Origin: Terrabacter terrigena | Lineage (GTDB): Bacteria; Actinomycetota; Actinomycetes; Actinomycetales; Dermatophilaceae | DNA length: 64,000 nt | Direction of reading: 5' to 3' | Assembly (NCBI RefSeq): GCF_042676085.1 | Contig: NZ_JBHTKH010000015.1 | Location: 1-64,000, forward strand | Part shown: positions 17,474 to 26,094 of the stretch, piece by piece | How the letters are laid out: each line of letters begins with the position of its first letter | Position numbering within the stretch: position 1 is the stretch's first letter | Translations under genes and position numbers: made by a program | Notes under the pieces: model-generated | The model's database searches: none | Told to the model about the DNA's origin: nothing | Seen by the model: the letters and a program-made list of their open reading frames with translations, nothing else

Positions 17474-18574
17474 TTGGCCCGGGTCGGCCGGGGCGAGCGC
17501 CCGTCCTCCGCGACGGGCACCTCGTACGGCGTGCTCGCGTTCTCGGTGCTCGTCCTCCTCGCGTATGCCGCCGCCGTCGCCCTGCTCGCCGTCGCGACCT
17601 TCGCGTCGAAGAACCTCTACGGCTGGTTCGGCGTCGTCATCGGCTGGCTCGTGGTGTTGGCGACCGCGCCGCGCCCGAACCGACTCGAGGACGTCCAGCC
17701 GCTGACCACCGACGAGTTCCCGAACGTGCACCGCCACGTCGGCACGGTCGCCGCGGCCGTCGGCACCCGCGCCCCGGACGCCATCGGCGTCTCGACGGAC
17801 TTCAACGCCGGGGTCGCCCGGGTCGGGTGGGGTCGGCGCCGGGCCCTCGTGATCGGGCTTCCGCTCTGGACCGTGCTCACCGACGACGCGCGCCTCGCCC
17901 TGCTCGCCCACGAGCTGGGCCACCTCAGGGGCCGCGACGCGACGACGGGCTACGTCACGTGGATGGCCCACGGCGTCCTGCACCGCTTCGCGACCCTGCT
18001 CACGCCACTCCCGGCCGACACCTACACCGACTTCGCCGACTACAGGATCGGCGTCCAGACGTCGCAGGCGACGATGAACGCCGTCGCCGCCTTCGCGCTG
18101 CGCATCGTGTCCCTGCCCGCCAGCCTGCTGCTCCTGCTCTTCGAACGCCTCGCAGCAGTCAGCTCCCAGCGCGGTGAGTACCTCGCCGACCTGCGTGCCG
18201 CCGAGGTCGCAGGCTCAGCCGCCCTCGTCCACCTGCTCGTCACGCTCGAGAACGTGCCGGGTCTGCACACGCTCGCAGCCGCAGGGGTGCGCCGGCGCGA
18301 GGACCCGTTCACCGTGCTCGAAACGGTGCGCGAGCGGCCGGCCCCGACCCCGGCCCAGGTCGCGGCCGCTCGGCAGCGAGCCCGGGAGCAGGACCTCCGC
18401 TGGGACGCCAGCCACCCGCGGGACGACCTGCGGATGAGCCTCGCCGAGGCGCGGGGCGCCGATCGCGCGCTCGAGCGCACCGAGGTCGAGCACGAGGCCG
18501 ACCTGGAGCTGGCGGGACTTCGCAAGGCGCTCACCCGGCAGCTGGCCGACGAGCTCGTCGAGACGTACCACTGA
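17474..18574 (+). CDS. M48 family (HtpX-like) membrane metallopeptidase
   Basis: This protein has at least 366 residues. Two membrane segments (about 18-42 and 48-64) precede the zinc motif HELGH at 146-150. A further hydrophobic stretch lies near residue 220. The third ligand is probably Glu in QRGEYLADL. Family members degrade membrane proteins. The TTG at 17474 is the first start-like codon in this frame, but the frame is open from 17301 and encodes a plausible N-terminus (GSWFARRRIAATEAAS). A GTG at 17338 with a good ribosome site enters from the neighbouring frame. An indel in the C-rich stretch 17370-17430 would join them. Confidence 0.8.
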   Translation: MARVGRGERPSSATGTSYGVLAFSVLVLLAYAAAVALLAVATFASKNLYGWFGVVIGWLVVLATAPRPNRLEDVQPLTTDEFPNVHRHVGTVAAAVGTRAPDAIGVSTDFNAGVARVGWGRRRALVIGLPLWTVLTDDARLALLAHELGHLRGRDATTGYVTWMAHGVLHRFATLLTPLPADTYTDFADYRIGVQTSQATMNAVAAFALRIVSLPASLLLLLFERLAAVSSQRGEYLADLRAAEVAGSAALVHLLVTLENVPGLHTLAAAGVRRREDPFTVLETVRERPAPTPAQVAAARQRAREQDLRWDASHPRDDLRMSLAEARGADRALERTEVEHEADLELAGLRKALTRQLADELVETYH

Positions 18575-18610
18575 CGGCCCCGACGACGACCTCTGCCCGG
18601 GAGCAGGGAC

Positions 18611-19690
18611 CTAGCGGCTGAGGGCCGAAGGGAAGGCCTCCGACCACGACCGCAGCGCGACGCCGCCGTCGGCCGTGCGGTCGACCGAGGTCGCCGCCAG
18701 CAGCGCGTGCACGATGGCGCGCGCCACGCAGTCGGCCCCGGCCTCCATGAGGACGGTCAGCTCGATCGGGTCGGGCGCCGGCCGCTCCCCCGTCGCCAGC
18801 GCGAACAGCGTGTCGCCGTCGAAGAGCGTGTGCACGGGTTTCAGCGCACGGGCGAATCCGTCGTGCGCGACACCGGCAGCCTTCTGGCACTGGGCTTTCG
18901 AGAGAGTCGCGTCGGTCGCGACGACACCGATCGTGGTGGCCAGACCCGGCAGCCCGGCCGCTCGACCGGGCGCCGCCTCGACCCGGGTGCGGGCGTCGTC
19001 GAGCTCGTCGGCACTGGGCGTCTCGAGGTGACCGAGCTCGTCACCGATGGCGAGCCCGACGGCATACGGGAGGCCCGTCACGGGGTCGACCGCCGAGCCG
19101 ACGGCGTTGACGGCCACGAGCGCCGCGACCGTGGTGCCCGACTCGAGGACGACGCTCGCCGAACCGATGCCGCCCTTGAAGCCGCCGACCTTGGCCCCGG
19201 TGCCGGCGCCCACGCAGCCCTGGGTGACCGCCTCGGACGACGCGCTGGCGTATGCCGCCCTCCCGTCGTCGGCGCCCGGCGTGTTGCGCCACGTGCCACT
19301 GCGTCCGAGGTCGAAGAGGATCGCGGCGGGCACGATGGGCACGCGCTGCCCGGGCTCGGCCGTGGGCCAGCCGAGGCCGTCGTCGGCGAGAGCGGCCATG
19401 ACGCCGTCGACCGCCGCGAGACCGAAGGCCGAGCCACCGCCGAGCACGACCGCGTTGACGCGGTCGATGAGGTTGCGCGGGTCGAGCAGGTCGGTCTCGC
19501 GCGTGCCGGGCCCGCCGCCGCGCACGTCGACGCCGGCGACGACCCCGTCGGCGGGGGCGACGACGACGGTCACGCCGGTCAGCCAGCCGGGCTCGTCACG
19601 GGTGCAGTGGCCGACGCGCAGGCCGCCCACGTCGACGAGGGAGTTGGTCGGGCCCGGGGCGGGAACGGGCACCGGGTCGGCGGCGGTCAC
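18611..19690 (-). CDS. P1 family (DmpA/L-aminopeptidase) peptidase
   Basis: This 359-residue protein of the self-processing N-terminal nucleophile aminopeptidase family has DVRGGGPGTRETDLL near residues 54-68, VLGGGSAFGL near 82-91 and GCVGAGTGAKVGGFKGG near 160. The family cleaves N-terminal residues from peptides or amides. The start is the GTG at 19690. It overlaps the acetyltransferase stop by four bases (GTGA), showing coupled translation. There is no signal peptide. Confidence 0.88.
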   Translation of the reverse strand: MTAADPVPVPAPGPTNSLVDVGGLRVGHCTRDEPGWLTGVTVVVAPADGVVAGVDVRGGGPGTRETDLLDPRNLIDRVNAVVLGGGSAFGLAAVDGVMAALADDGLGWPTAEPGQRVPIVPAAILFDLGRSGTWRNTPGADDGRAAYASASSEAVTQGCVGAGTGAKVGGFKGGIGSASVVLESGTTVAALVAVNAVGSAVDPVTGLPYAVGLAIGDELGHLETPSADELDDARTRVEAAPGRAAGLPGLATTIGVVATDATLSKAQCQKAAGVAHDGFARALKPVHTLFDGDTLFALATGERPAPDPIELTVLMEAGADCVARAIVHALLAATSVDRTADGGVALRSWSEAFPSALSR

Positions 19691-20151
19691 TGGGGGTCCC
19701 GCAGGTCGAACTCCATCAGGCGTCCCGGCGAGCTGAAACCCAGCCGCTCGTAGAACTCCTGCGCCCGGTCGTCGGGGGCGTTGAGCCGGATCCACTTCAC
19801 GTCGGTGGTGCGGGACCACTCGATCATCGCCTCCGTGAGGGCGCGGCCGACGCCTCGGTCGCGACAGCCGGGGGCGACGAAGAGCCCGCCGACGTGCAGC
19901 CACGACACGTCTCGGCGCCCCGGCCACGGCAGGGCCCGGATGCGGCGCGTCTCGAGGATGCCCGCGTGCTCACCGCGGCTCTCGGCGATCCAGGTGGGGC
20001 GGTCGGGTCGCTCGGCCAGCCACGCGTCGACGAAGCGGTCGAGGTAGCCGGGCTCGGACGGCATACCGAGCTCGCGGGCGAACTGCAGGTGCAGCGCGGC
20101 CACGATGAGCGCGTCGTCGGCCGATGCGCGACGGATCGTCACCTCAGCCAT
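19687..20151 (-). CDS. GNAT family N-acetyltransferase
   Basis: This 154-residue acetyltransferase has the acetyl-CoA loop GCRDRGVGRAL near residues 86-96 and the C-terminal EFYERLGF typical of the fold. The acceptor is unknown. The ATG at 20151 begins MAEVTIRRAS, the usual first strand. The frame is open further upstream but without conserved residues. Its last bases overlap the start of the P1 peptidase, so the two are cotranslated. Confidence 0.88.
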   Translation of the reverse strand: MAEVTIRRASADDALIVAALHLQFARELGMPSEPGYLDRFVDAWLAERPDRPTWIAESRGEHAGILETRRIRALPWPGRRDVSWLHVGGLFVAPGCRDRGVGRALTEAMIEWSRTTDVKWIRLNAPDDRAQEFYERLGFSSPGRLMEFDLRDPQ

Positions 20152-20291
20152 GAGGGAAGTGAACCACGCAGGCGGTGGGACGGCACCCAACCGGGGCGAC
20201 TCCGGCGATCCGCGCGCGGCGCCGGCCGGCCCACGGGTTTCGGCAACCTCGCTCCACCCCGGCTGCCGTCGTCGTCAGGTCGGGCGTCGGT

Positions 20292-20591
20292 TCAGACGTT
20301 GATGCCGAGGCGGCGCGTGGTGCGGGCCCGCTGACGGCTCGCGCGCATGCGACGCAGCCGCTTGATGAGCATGGGGTCGGCCTCGAGGGCGAGCGGGCTG
20401 TCGAGCAGCGCGTTGAGCACCTGGTAGTAACGCGTGGAGCTCATGTCGAAGAGCTCCTTGATGGCCTGCTCCTTCGAGCCGGCGTACTTCCACCACTGGC
20501 GCTCGAACGCCAGGATCTCGAGGTCGCGCGCGCTGAGGCCGTCCTCGGACTCGGGGCGGTGCGGCTGCGCCGTGGCGTGGTCTGTGCTCAT
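20292..20591 (-). CDS. DUF3263 domain protein
   Basis: This 99-residue actinobacterial protein has the whole DUF3263 pattern: LSARDLEILAFERQWWKYAG (near 19-38), then KEQAIKELFDMSSTRYYQVL and an Arg-rich tail. The middle reads like a helix-turn-helix that recognises DNA (SSTRYYQVLN), and the tail is very basic, so DNA binding is plausible. The start at 20591 is an ATG. Its role is unproven. A candidate promoter and a palindrome lie 40-70 bases upstream. Confidence 0.9.
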   Translation of the reverse strand: MSTDHATAQPHRPESEDGLSARDLEILAFERQWWKYAGSKEQAIKELFDMSSTRYYQVLNALLDSPLALEADPMLIKRLRRMRASRQRARTTRRLGINV

Positions 20592-20631
20592 GGTCCCGTC
20601 TCAGTGCGGTCGTGCGTTGGCTCCGGTCATC

Positions 20632-20661
20632 ACCATAGGTCCAAATGACAAGGGTGTCATT
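20632..20661 (-). promoter_or_regulatory. Promoter and palindrome upstream of the DUF3263 gene
   Basis: On the minus strand TGACAC (20654-20659), 16 bases and TATGGT (20632-20637) form a possible promoter. AATGACA-AGGG-TGTCATT (20644-20661) is a perfect 7-bp dyad that overlaps the -35, so it could be an operator. No regulator is adjacent. Confidence 0.45.
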
Positions 20662-20807
20662 CAGGTCGGGCGTGTTGCCGGCATGTCGTCGGGTGGCGCT
20701 CGACGCGCCTCGGAACATCGGTCCCACTGGCCTCGTTCGCCCCACCCGTGACGCTGCGTCGCTTCACGTCCGGCGGGCTTTCGTACGCGTGCAGGCCGGG
20801 TCGGGCG

Positions 20808-22169
20808 TCACGCCATCGTATCGAGGATGGCGTTGACGTCCTCCTTGGTGGTGTGCGGGTTGACGATGGCGAAGCGGGTGAGGGTCTCGCCCCGGAAGGT
20901 CGTCGGCACGACGAACGCGAACTCCAGGGCGAGCAACCGGTCGGTCCACGCCTGGTAGTCCTCGGCGGACCAGCCCAGGCGCCGGAAGACGACGACCGAC
21001 AGGTCCGGCTCGCGCACGGCCTCGAGGTACGGACGGCGCCCGATCTCGTCGGCCGCGAACCGCGTCACCTCGATGGTGCTCTCGATCGCGTCGACGTATG
21101 CGTCGGTGCCGTGGACGGCGAGGGAGTACCAGAGCGGCAGGCCGCGGGCGCGTCGGGTCAGGCCGATGGAGTAGTCGGTCGGGTTCCACTCCGCCGACTT
21201 CGTGATGACGTCGAGGTAGCCCGCCTCCTGCGTGTGCGCCACCCGCGCCAGCTCCGGCTCGCGGTAGATGAGGGCGCAGCAGTCGAACGGCGCGAAGAGC
21301 CACTTGTGCGGGTCGACGATGAACGAGTCGGCGTGCTCGATGCCCGCGAAGAGGTGCCGGACCGACGGCGCGGCGAGCCCGGCGCCACCGTAGGCGCCGT
21401 CGACGTGGAGCCACAGCCCGTACTCGCGACACACCTCGGCGACGGACGCCAGGTCGTCGACGACCCCGAAGTTGGTGGTGCCGCTCGTGGCCACGACGGC
21501 GAAGAACGTCTCGGGACCGTGCTCCTCCAACGTCTTCCGCAGCTCGGCGCCGGTCATCCGCAGCTTGTCGTCGACCGCGACGCCGCAGACCTCGGCGTCC
21601 ATGACGGCCGCCATCGAGACGACCGAGGAGTGCGCGTTGTCGGTGGCCGCGACCCGGTAGGGCCGGGCGCCGCTGCCGCTGGCCTTCGCCCGGGCCCGGG
21701 CCGTGTGCCGTGCCACGACGAGGGCGGAGAGGTTGCCGACCGTGCCACCGGGCACGAAGACGCCCCCGGCCGAGGCGGGCAGCCCGGCCAGGTCGCTGAT
21801 CCAGCGCAGCGCCTGGTTCTCGGCGTAGACGGCGCCGGCACCCTCCATCCAGGAACCGCCGTAGATCGACGACGCGCCGACGACGACGTCGAAGGCCGCG
21901 GCCTCACGCGTCGGTGCGCACGGGATGAAGGAGAGGTAGCGCGGATGGTCGGTCGACAGGCATGCCGGAGCGAGCGTGTGCTCGAAGAGCTCCATCGCCC
22001 GGGTCGAGCCGAGACCGGCCGGCGTGATGGTCTGGCCGGCCACCGACTCGAGGTACCCCGCGGTCTGGGCCCCGTCGAGCGGTATCGGGTCCATGAGGAG
22101 CCGCCCGCGGGCGTAGCTGAGGACCTTGTCGACGGCGAGGTGGTCGGCGTCCTTGTCGAAGCTGTGCAC
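20808..22169 (-). CDS. PLP-dependent (aromatic amino acid type) decarboxylase
   Basis: This 453-residue group II amino-acid decarboxylase binds pyridoxal phosphate through Lys289 in DPHKW. HVDGAYGG (Asp257) contacts the ring. ATSGTTNFGVVDD near residues 228-240 and SSIYGGSW near 100 are family patterns. Such enzymes make amines from tryptophan, tyrosine, DOPA or glutamate-like substrates; the substrate cannot be assigned. The start is the GTG at 22169. It reads in the same direction as the HAD gene upstream. Confidence 0.9.
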   Translation of the reverse strand: MHSFDKDADHLAVDKVLSYARGRLLMDPIPLDGAQTAGYLESVAGQTITPAGLGSTRAMELFEHTLAPACLSTDHPRYLSFIPCAPTREAAAFDVVVGASSIYGGSWMEGAGAVYAENQALRWISDLAGLPASAGGVFVPGGTVGNLSALVVARHTARARAKASGSGARPYRVAATDNAHSSVVSMAAVMDAEVCGVAVDDKLRMTGAELRKTLEEHGPETFFAVVATSGTTNFGVVDDLASVAEVCREYGLWLHVDGAYGGAGLAAPSVRHLFAGIEHADSFIVDPHKWLFAPFDCCALIYREPELARVAHTQEAGYLDVITKSAEWNPTDYSIGLTRRARGLPLWYSLAVHGTDAYVDAIESTIEVTRFAADEIGRRPYLEAVREPDLSVVVFRRLGWSAEDYQAWTDRLLALEFAFVVPTTFRGETLTRFAIVNPHTTKEDVNAILDTMA

Positions 22170-22227
22170 GCACAGATGCTAGGCCCTGCGAGCCCCGCGC
22201 CCGACCGGGAAGGCGGGGCCGCCGGCG

Positions 22228-22875
22228 TCAGCCGATGAGGGCCGAACGCAGCTCGTCGGCGGTCGTGACGACGGCCGAGGGACGCACGGCGTCGAGAGGC
22301 GCGCGCAGGCCCGCGCCCCACGTGACGGCGACCGTGTCCATGCCCGCGGCCTTGCCCGCGAGCACGTCGACGACGGCGTCACCGACGTAGACGGCACCGT
22401 TGGCGCCGCGACCCATCCGGTCGAGGGCGAGCAGGAGCGGCGTCGGGTCGGGCTTGTGGCGCTCGGTGTCCTCCATCGCCACGAGCACCTCGACGTGCTC
22501 GGAGATGCCGAGGATGTCCATCGCCTGCTGGGCCGACTCGCGACGCTTGGAGGTGGCGACCCCCACGGCGACGCCCGCTGCCCGCAGGTCGGCGAGCACG
22601 GCGACCACGCCGTCGTAGTCGCGGATGAGGCGCTCGGTGTTCTCGGCGTTCCACGTCAGGTAGGTCGCGTAGAGCTCGTCGGCGTGCTCGGGCGAGTGGT
22701 CGCGGAACGCACCGATGAGCGGGCGCCCGATCCACGAGCGGATGACGTCGGGGTCCTCCTCCCGGCCGAGCACGGTGCGGAACGCGTACTGGTACGACTC
22801 GACGATGAGGTTGATCGTGTCGGCGAGCGTGCCGTCGAGGTCGAAGACGGCCGTGGACCAGCGGGGATTCGTCAC
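22228..22875 (-). CDS. HAD family phosphatase
   Basis: This 215-residue haloacid dehalogenase-like hydrolase has motif I DLDGT (nucleophile Asp12, acid Asp14), motif II Thr in VATSKR, Lys in RHKPDP and motif IV VGDAVVD. The cap helices place it with phosphoglycolate phosphatase-like enzymes (subclass IA). The start is the GTG at 22875, and length is typical. The substrate is unknown; phosphoglycolate or a pyrophosphate are candidates. Confidence 0.88.
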   Translation of the reverse strand: MTNPRWSTAVFDLDGTLADTINLIVESYQYAFRTVLGREEDPDVIRSWIGRPLIGAFRDHSPEHADELYATYLTWNAENTERLIRDYDGVVAVLADLRAAGVAVGVATSKRRESAQQAMDILGISEHVEVLVAMEDTERHKPDPTPLLLALDRMGRGANGAVYVGDAVVDVLAGKAAGMDTVAVTWGAGLRAPLDAVRPSAVVTTADELRSALIG

Positions 22876-22938
22876 CGGGCGAGCCTAGGGCAGGCCGGCG
22901 CGGGACGGGACGACGAGGCCGGATGACGGTCGCCTGGC

Positions 22939-23012
22939 GGCCGGATGGTGGCCGGATGGTGGCCGGATGGTGGCCGGCTGGTGGCCGGCTGGTGGCCGGA
23001 TGGTGGCCGGAT
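22939..23012. repeat. 11-bp tandem repeat, six full copies and one partial
   Basis: The unit GGCCGGATGGT repeats head to tail at 22939-22949, 22950-22960 and 22961-22971. Two copies follow with A changed to C (22972-22993), then another standard copy (22994-23004) and 8 bases of a seventh. It lies in the gap between the divergent HAD and methyltransferase genes. Confidence 0.95.
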
Positions 23013-23082
23013 CGGGCGCGGATGGGATCGATTCGGACATTTCCGGCCTTGCGCTGCCCAACTGACAGCCAGGACCGGCAAC

Positions 23083-24132
23083 ATGCACCTCATGACTGAA
23101 GCCACCGCGCTCGACTGGTCCGCCATGACGCAGCGCTCCCTCGATGAGCTGCGCGACACGGACACCCTGTACCGCCCGACGAGCTTCTGGGGCCCGGGCC
23201 TCGACGCGCTGCTGGCCGACATGGAGAACCGGGGCCTCGAGTCGTTCAAGTCGTGGCCGACCGCCGGCTGGTGGTTCTACCCCCGCTACGGAGTGGGGTT
23301 CACGTACGCGATCATCGACAAGGTCATCGCGACCGCCCAGCCCTCCCTGCCCTCCACCGCCGAGCCGAGCTGGATCCGCTCGGCGCTCGCCGCCACGCAC
23401 GAGGCCCGCCGCGACTTCGACGCGCTCCGCCTCGCCTGGAACCAGAAGAACTGGCCGTGCGACCTCGTCGGTCTCGGCGAGTCGAAGGTGGGCACACCGT
23501 TCCAGTACTACCGGTTCACCAACGCGGAGCACGGCTGGACCCGGCCCTACCTCAACTACGCCCTGTGCATGGCCGCCCTGTCGATGCACGTCGACGCGCC
23601 CCCGAAGCGCTTCCTCGAGATCGGCGGCGGCTTCGGCGTGCTCGGCGAGTTCCTCATGTCGCGCGACCCCGACGCGGTCTACGTCAACGTCGACATACCG
23701 CCGCTGCTGACCGTCGCGTCGTGGTACCTGCGCGAGCTCTTCGGCGACCGGGTCGCGGTCTACGACGCCGGGGTCGCGTCGACCGGGCCGATCGACGTCG
23801 CCGGGTCGGCCGTGATGCCGAACTACCGGCTGCCCGACATCACGGGCGAGTTCGACGTCTTCGTCAACTCCTTCTCGTTCCAGGAGATGGAGCCCGACGT
23901 CGTCGAGAACTACGTCGACCTCGTCGTGGCGCGTGGGGTCCGGTGGGTCGTGTCGCTCAACTCGCGGCTCGGCAAGCCGCTGCACACCGACGAGCCCGTC
24001 GGGGTCATCGACCCGGTCACCTCCGCGCGGATCATCGCGATGTTCGAGCGTCGCGGCTACGAGCTGGTGGGCACCTACAACAGCCCGCTCATCCACTCCG
24101 CCGGCCAGCTGGCGGTCCTCCGGCGACGCTGA
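23083..24132 (+). CDS. Putative sugar O-methyltransferase
   Basis: This 349-residue protein has a SAM-binding motif FLEIGGGFG at 177-185, with an acidic residue later (VNVDIPPLL). PFQYYRFTNAEHGWTRPYLN near 139-158 and the tail IHSAGQLAVL resemble proteins annotated as putative sugar O-methyltransferases. Such genes usually modify cell-surface glycans. The start at 23083 has AGGACC upstream; 23092 is a possible alternative. A frame open from 22945 runs through the tandem repeat and is not credible as protein. Confidence 0.75.
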   Translation: MHLMTEATALDWSAMTQRSLDELRDTDTLYRPTSFWGPGLDALLADMENRGLESFKSWPTAGWWFYPRYGVGFTYAIIDKVIATAQPSLPSTAEPSWIRSALAATHEARRDFDALRLAWNQKNWPCDLVGLGESKVGTPFQYYRFTNAEHGWTRPYLNYALCMAALSMHVDAPPKRFLEIGGGFGVLGEFLMSRDPDAVYVNVDIPPLLTVASWYLRELFGDRVAVYDAGVASTGPIDVAGSAVMPNYRLPDITGEFDVFVNSFSFQEMEPDVVENYVDLVVARGVRWVVSLNSRLGKPLHTDEPVGVIDPVTSARIIAMFERRGYELVGTYNSPLIHSAGQLAVLRRR

Positions 24133-24134
24133 GT

Positions 24135-24163
24135 CCGGGCGCGGGTCGGCTCGCCGCGCCCGG
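24135..24163. terminator. Hairpin between convergent methyltransferase and nagA
   Basis: CCGGGCGCG (24135-24143) pairs perfectly with CGCGCCCGG (24155-24163) around an 11-base loop. It begins 3 bases past the methyltransferase stop and could serve both genes. Confidence 0.5.
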
Positions 24164-24199
24164 CCGCGCACGGGCCGGCTGTGGTGGGCCGACGCGCGC

Positions 24200-25372
24200 T
24201 CAGGCGTGCTCGGCCAGCCAGGCGCCCCGGCGCATCACCCTCGCGGTGCGCGCGGCGTCGTCGACGACGACGACGTCCGCGCGCGAGCCCACGGAGAGCG
24301 AGCCACGGTCGGCCAGCCCCAGCGCGCGGGCGGGTGTGCGCGTGGCGGGACGGACGGCATACGGCAGCGGGACGCCCGTGCCGACCACCCTGGCCACGAT
24401 GTCGCCGACGTGGCTCGTGCCGCCGGCGATCGAGCCGGGCCGTCCGTCGGGTCCGCTGCGCAGGCGCGCGATGCCGCGGTCGACGACGACCGAGAGGCCG
24501 CCCAGGACGTACGCTCCGTCCCCCACTCCCGCGGCAGCCATCGCGTCGGAGACGAAGGCGACGTGGTCGGCTCCGACGAGGTCGAGCACGGTGCGAACCG
24601 TGTCGTCGGACAGGTGGGCGCCGTCCGCGATGAGCTCGACCGTGACGTGGCCTCGCGCGGCCGAACGCATCAGTGCCGCAACGGCGCCCGGCTCGCGGTG
24701 GTGCCACGGGTCCATGCCGTTGAAGAGGTGGGTGGCGAGGTCGGCCCCGGCTGCGACGGCCTGCTCGACGGTGCTGTAGGGCGCCGTCGTGTGCCCGATG
24801 GCGGCGTGGACGCCGGCCGACGTCAGCCAGCGCACGAGGTCGAGCCCGTGGTCGCGCTCGGGGGCGAGGGTGACCTGCCGGACGTGCCCCCGACCGAGCT
24901 CGAGGAGGCGTTCGACCTCGGTGAGCGACGGGTCGCGCAGCAGCGTCGGGTCGTGGGCGCCGCAGCGGGCCTCGGCGAGCCACGGGCCCTCGAGGTGGAT
25001 GCCGTCGACGAGGCCGTCGTCGCAGAGCTCGGCGAGCATCGAGACACCGCGCTCGAGGTCGCGCGGGGTCATCGTGACGAGGCTCGCGAGCAGGCTGGTC
25101 GAGCCGTGCGCGTGGTGGTGCCGGGCGGCAGAGGCGGCCGCCTCGTCGTCGAGGTCGGTGAACGCCGACCCGCCGCCGCCGTGGCAGTGGACGTCGACGT
25201 ATGCCGGAAGCATCGTCCCGCCCACCCGCTCGGCGGCGTGGGCGTCGCCGGGCGGCTCCGCGCCGGGCTCGAGGGGGGTGACCGCGGTGATGCGTTCCCC
25301 CTCGACGCGCACGAGCACGTCGGGCAGCACGACGTCGTCGACGAGGGCGGGTCCGCGCAGCGTGAGGTTCAT
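24200..25372 (-). CDS. nagA: N-acetylglucosamine-6-phosphate deacetylase
   Basis: This 390-residue amidohydrolase makes glucosamine-6-phosphate plus acetate in amino-sugar recycling. The metal site is typical: H62xC-H64 in VDVHCHGG, Glu in DGIHLEGPW and His in AIGHTTAPY. The substrate loop THLFNGM and the catalytic Asp in AFVSDAMAA are present. N- and C-terminal beta segments form the small outer domain. The ATG at 25372 diverges from ung. No nagB or transporter is adjacent. Confidence 0.93.
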   Translation of the reverse strand: MNLTLRGPALVDDVVLPDVLVRVEGERITAVTPLEPGAEPPGDAHAAERVGGTMLPAYVDVHCHGGGGSAFTDLDDEAAASAARHHHAHGSTSLLASLVTMTPRDLERGVSMLAELCDDGLVDGIHLEGPWLAEARCGAHDPTLLRDPSLTEVERLLELGRGHVRQVTLAPERDHGLDLVRWLTSAGVHAAIGHTTAPYSTVEQAVAAGADLATHLFNGMDPWHHREPGAVAALMRSAARGHVTVELIADGAHLSDDTVRTVLDLVGADHVAFVSDAMAAAGVGDGAYVLGGLSVVVDRGIARLRSGPDGRPGSIAGGTSHVGDIVARVVGTGVPLPYAVRPATRTPARALGLADRGSLSVGSRADVVVVDDAARTARVMRRGAWLAEHA

Positions 25373-25410
25373 CGGGGTCGATTCTGTCGCACGGAAGGCA
25401 GGGGTAGCGT

Positions 25411-26094
25411 GTGGCCGTGCCGGCGCGACCCCTTTCCGAGCTCGTCCACCCGACGTGGGTGCCCGCCCTCGAGCCGGTCGCCGACACGATCACGCAGCTG
25501 GGTGAGTTCCTGCGTGCCGAGGTCGCCGCCGGGCGCGGCTACCTGCCCGCCGGCCACCACGTGCTGCGCGCCTTCACCCTGCCGCTGCCCGAGGTGCGGG
25601 TGCTCGTGGTCGGCCAGGATCCCTACCCGACGACCGGCCACCCGGTCGGCCTGAGCTTCAGCGTCGCGCCCGACGTGCGCCCCGTCCCGCGGTCGCTCCA
25701 GAACATCTACCAGGAGCTGAACAGCGACCTCGGCCTGGCCACACCGGTCAACGGAGACCTGACGCCGTGGTTCGAGCGGGGTGTCATGCTGCTCAACAGG
25801 GTGCTCACAGTCCAGCCGGGCCGGTCCGCCAGCCATCAGGGGAAGGGCTGGGAAACCGTTACCGCGCAAGCGATCTCGGCGCTGGCGGCCCGCGGCGGTC
25901 CACTGGTCGCCATCCTCTGGGGACGCCAGGCGCAGTCGCTCGCGCCGATGCTCGGCAGCGTGCCCCGCATCGAGTCAGCGCACCCCTCGCCGTTGTCGGC
26001 CCGATCCGGGTTCTTCGGCTCGCGCCCCTTCAGCCGCACCAACGACCTGCTCACCCAGCAGGGCGCCCCACCCATCGACTGGAGGCTGACATGA
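25411..26094 (+). CDS. ung: Uracil-DNA glycosylase (family 1)
   Basis: This 227-residue DNA repair enzyme removes uracil from DNA. The water-activating motif GQDPYP is at 68-73 (Asp70), followed by GHPVGLSFS for uracil recognition. The family-1 minor-groove loop HPSPLS lies near residue 194. The start is the GTG at 25411 after GGAAGG. The stop overlaps the next gene by four bases (ATGA), so the two are cotranslated. Confidence 0.97.
   Translation: MAVPARPLSELVHPTWVPALEPVADTITQLGEFLRAEVAAGRGYLPAGHHVLRAFTLPLPEVRVLVVGQDPYPTTGHPVGLSFSVAPDVRPVPRSLQNIYQELNSDLGLATPVNGDLTPWFERGVMLLNRVLTVQPGRSASHQGKGWETVTAQAISALAARGGPLVAILWGRQAQSLAPMLGSVPRIESAHPSPLSARSGFFGSRPFSRTNDLLTQQGAPPIDWRLT

Noticed and set aside
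20764..22238. Long plus-strand frame opposite the PLP decarboxylase.
   Set aside because: A shadow of the decarboxylase gene, which has full catalytic motifs on the minus strand.
22939..23012. CRISPR array.
   Set aside because: The units are 11 bp, head to tail, without spacers, and no cas gene is present.
22945..23082. N-terminal extension of the methyltransferase through the 11-bp repeat.
   Set aside because: It would encode a WWPDGGR-type repeat absent from the family, and the start at 23083 is sufficient.
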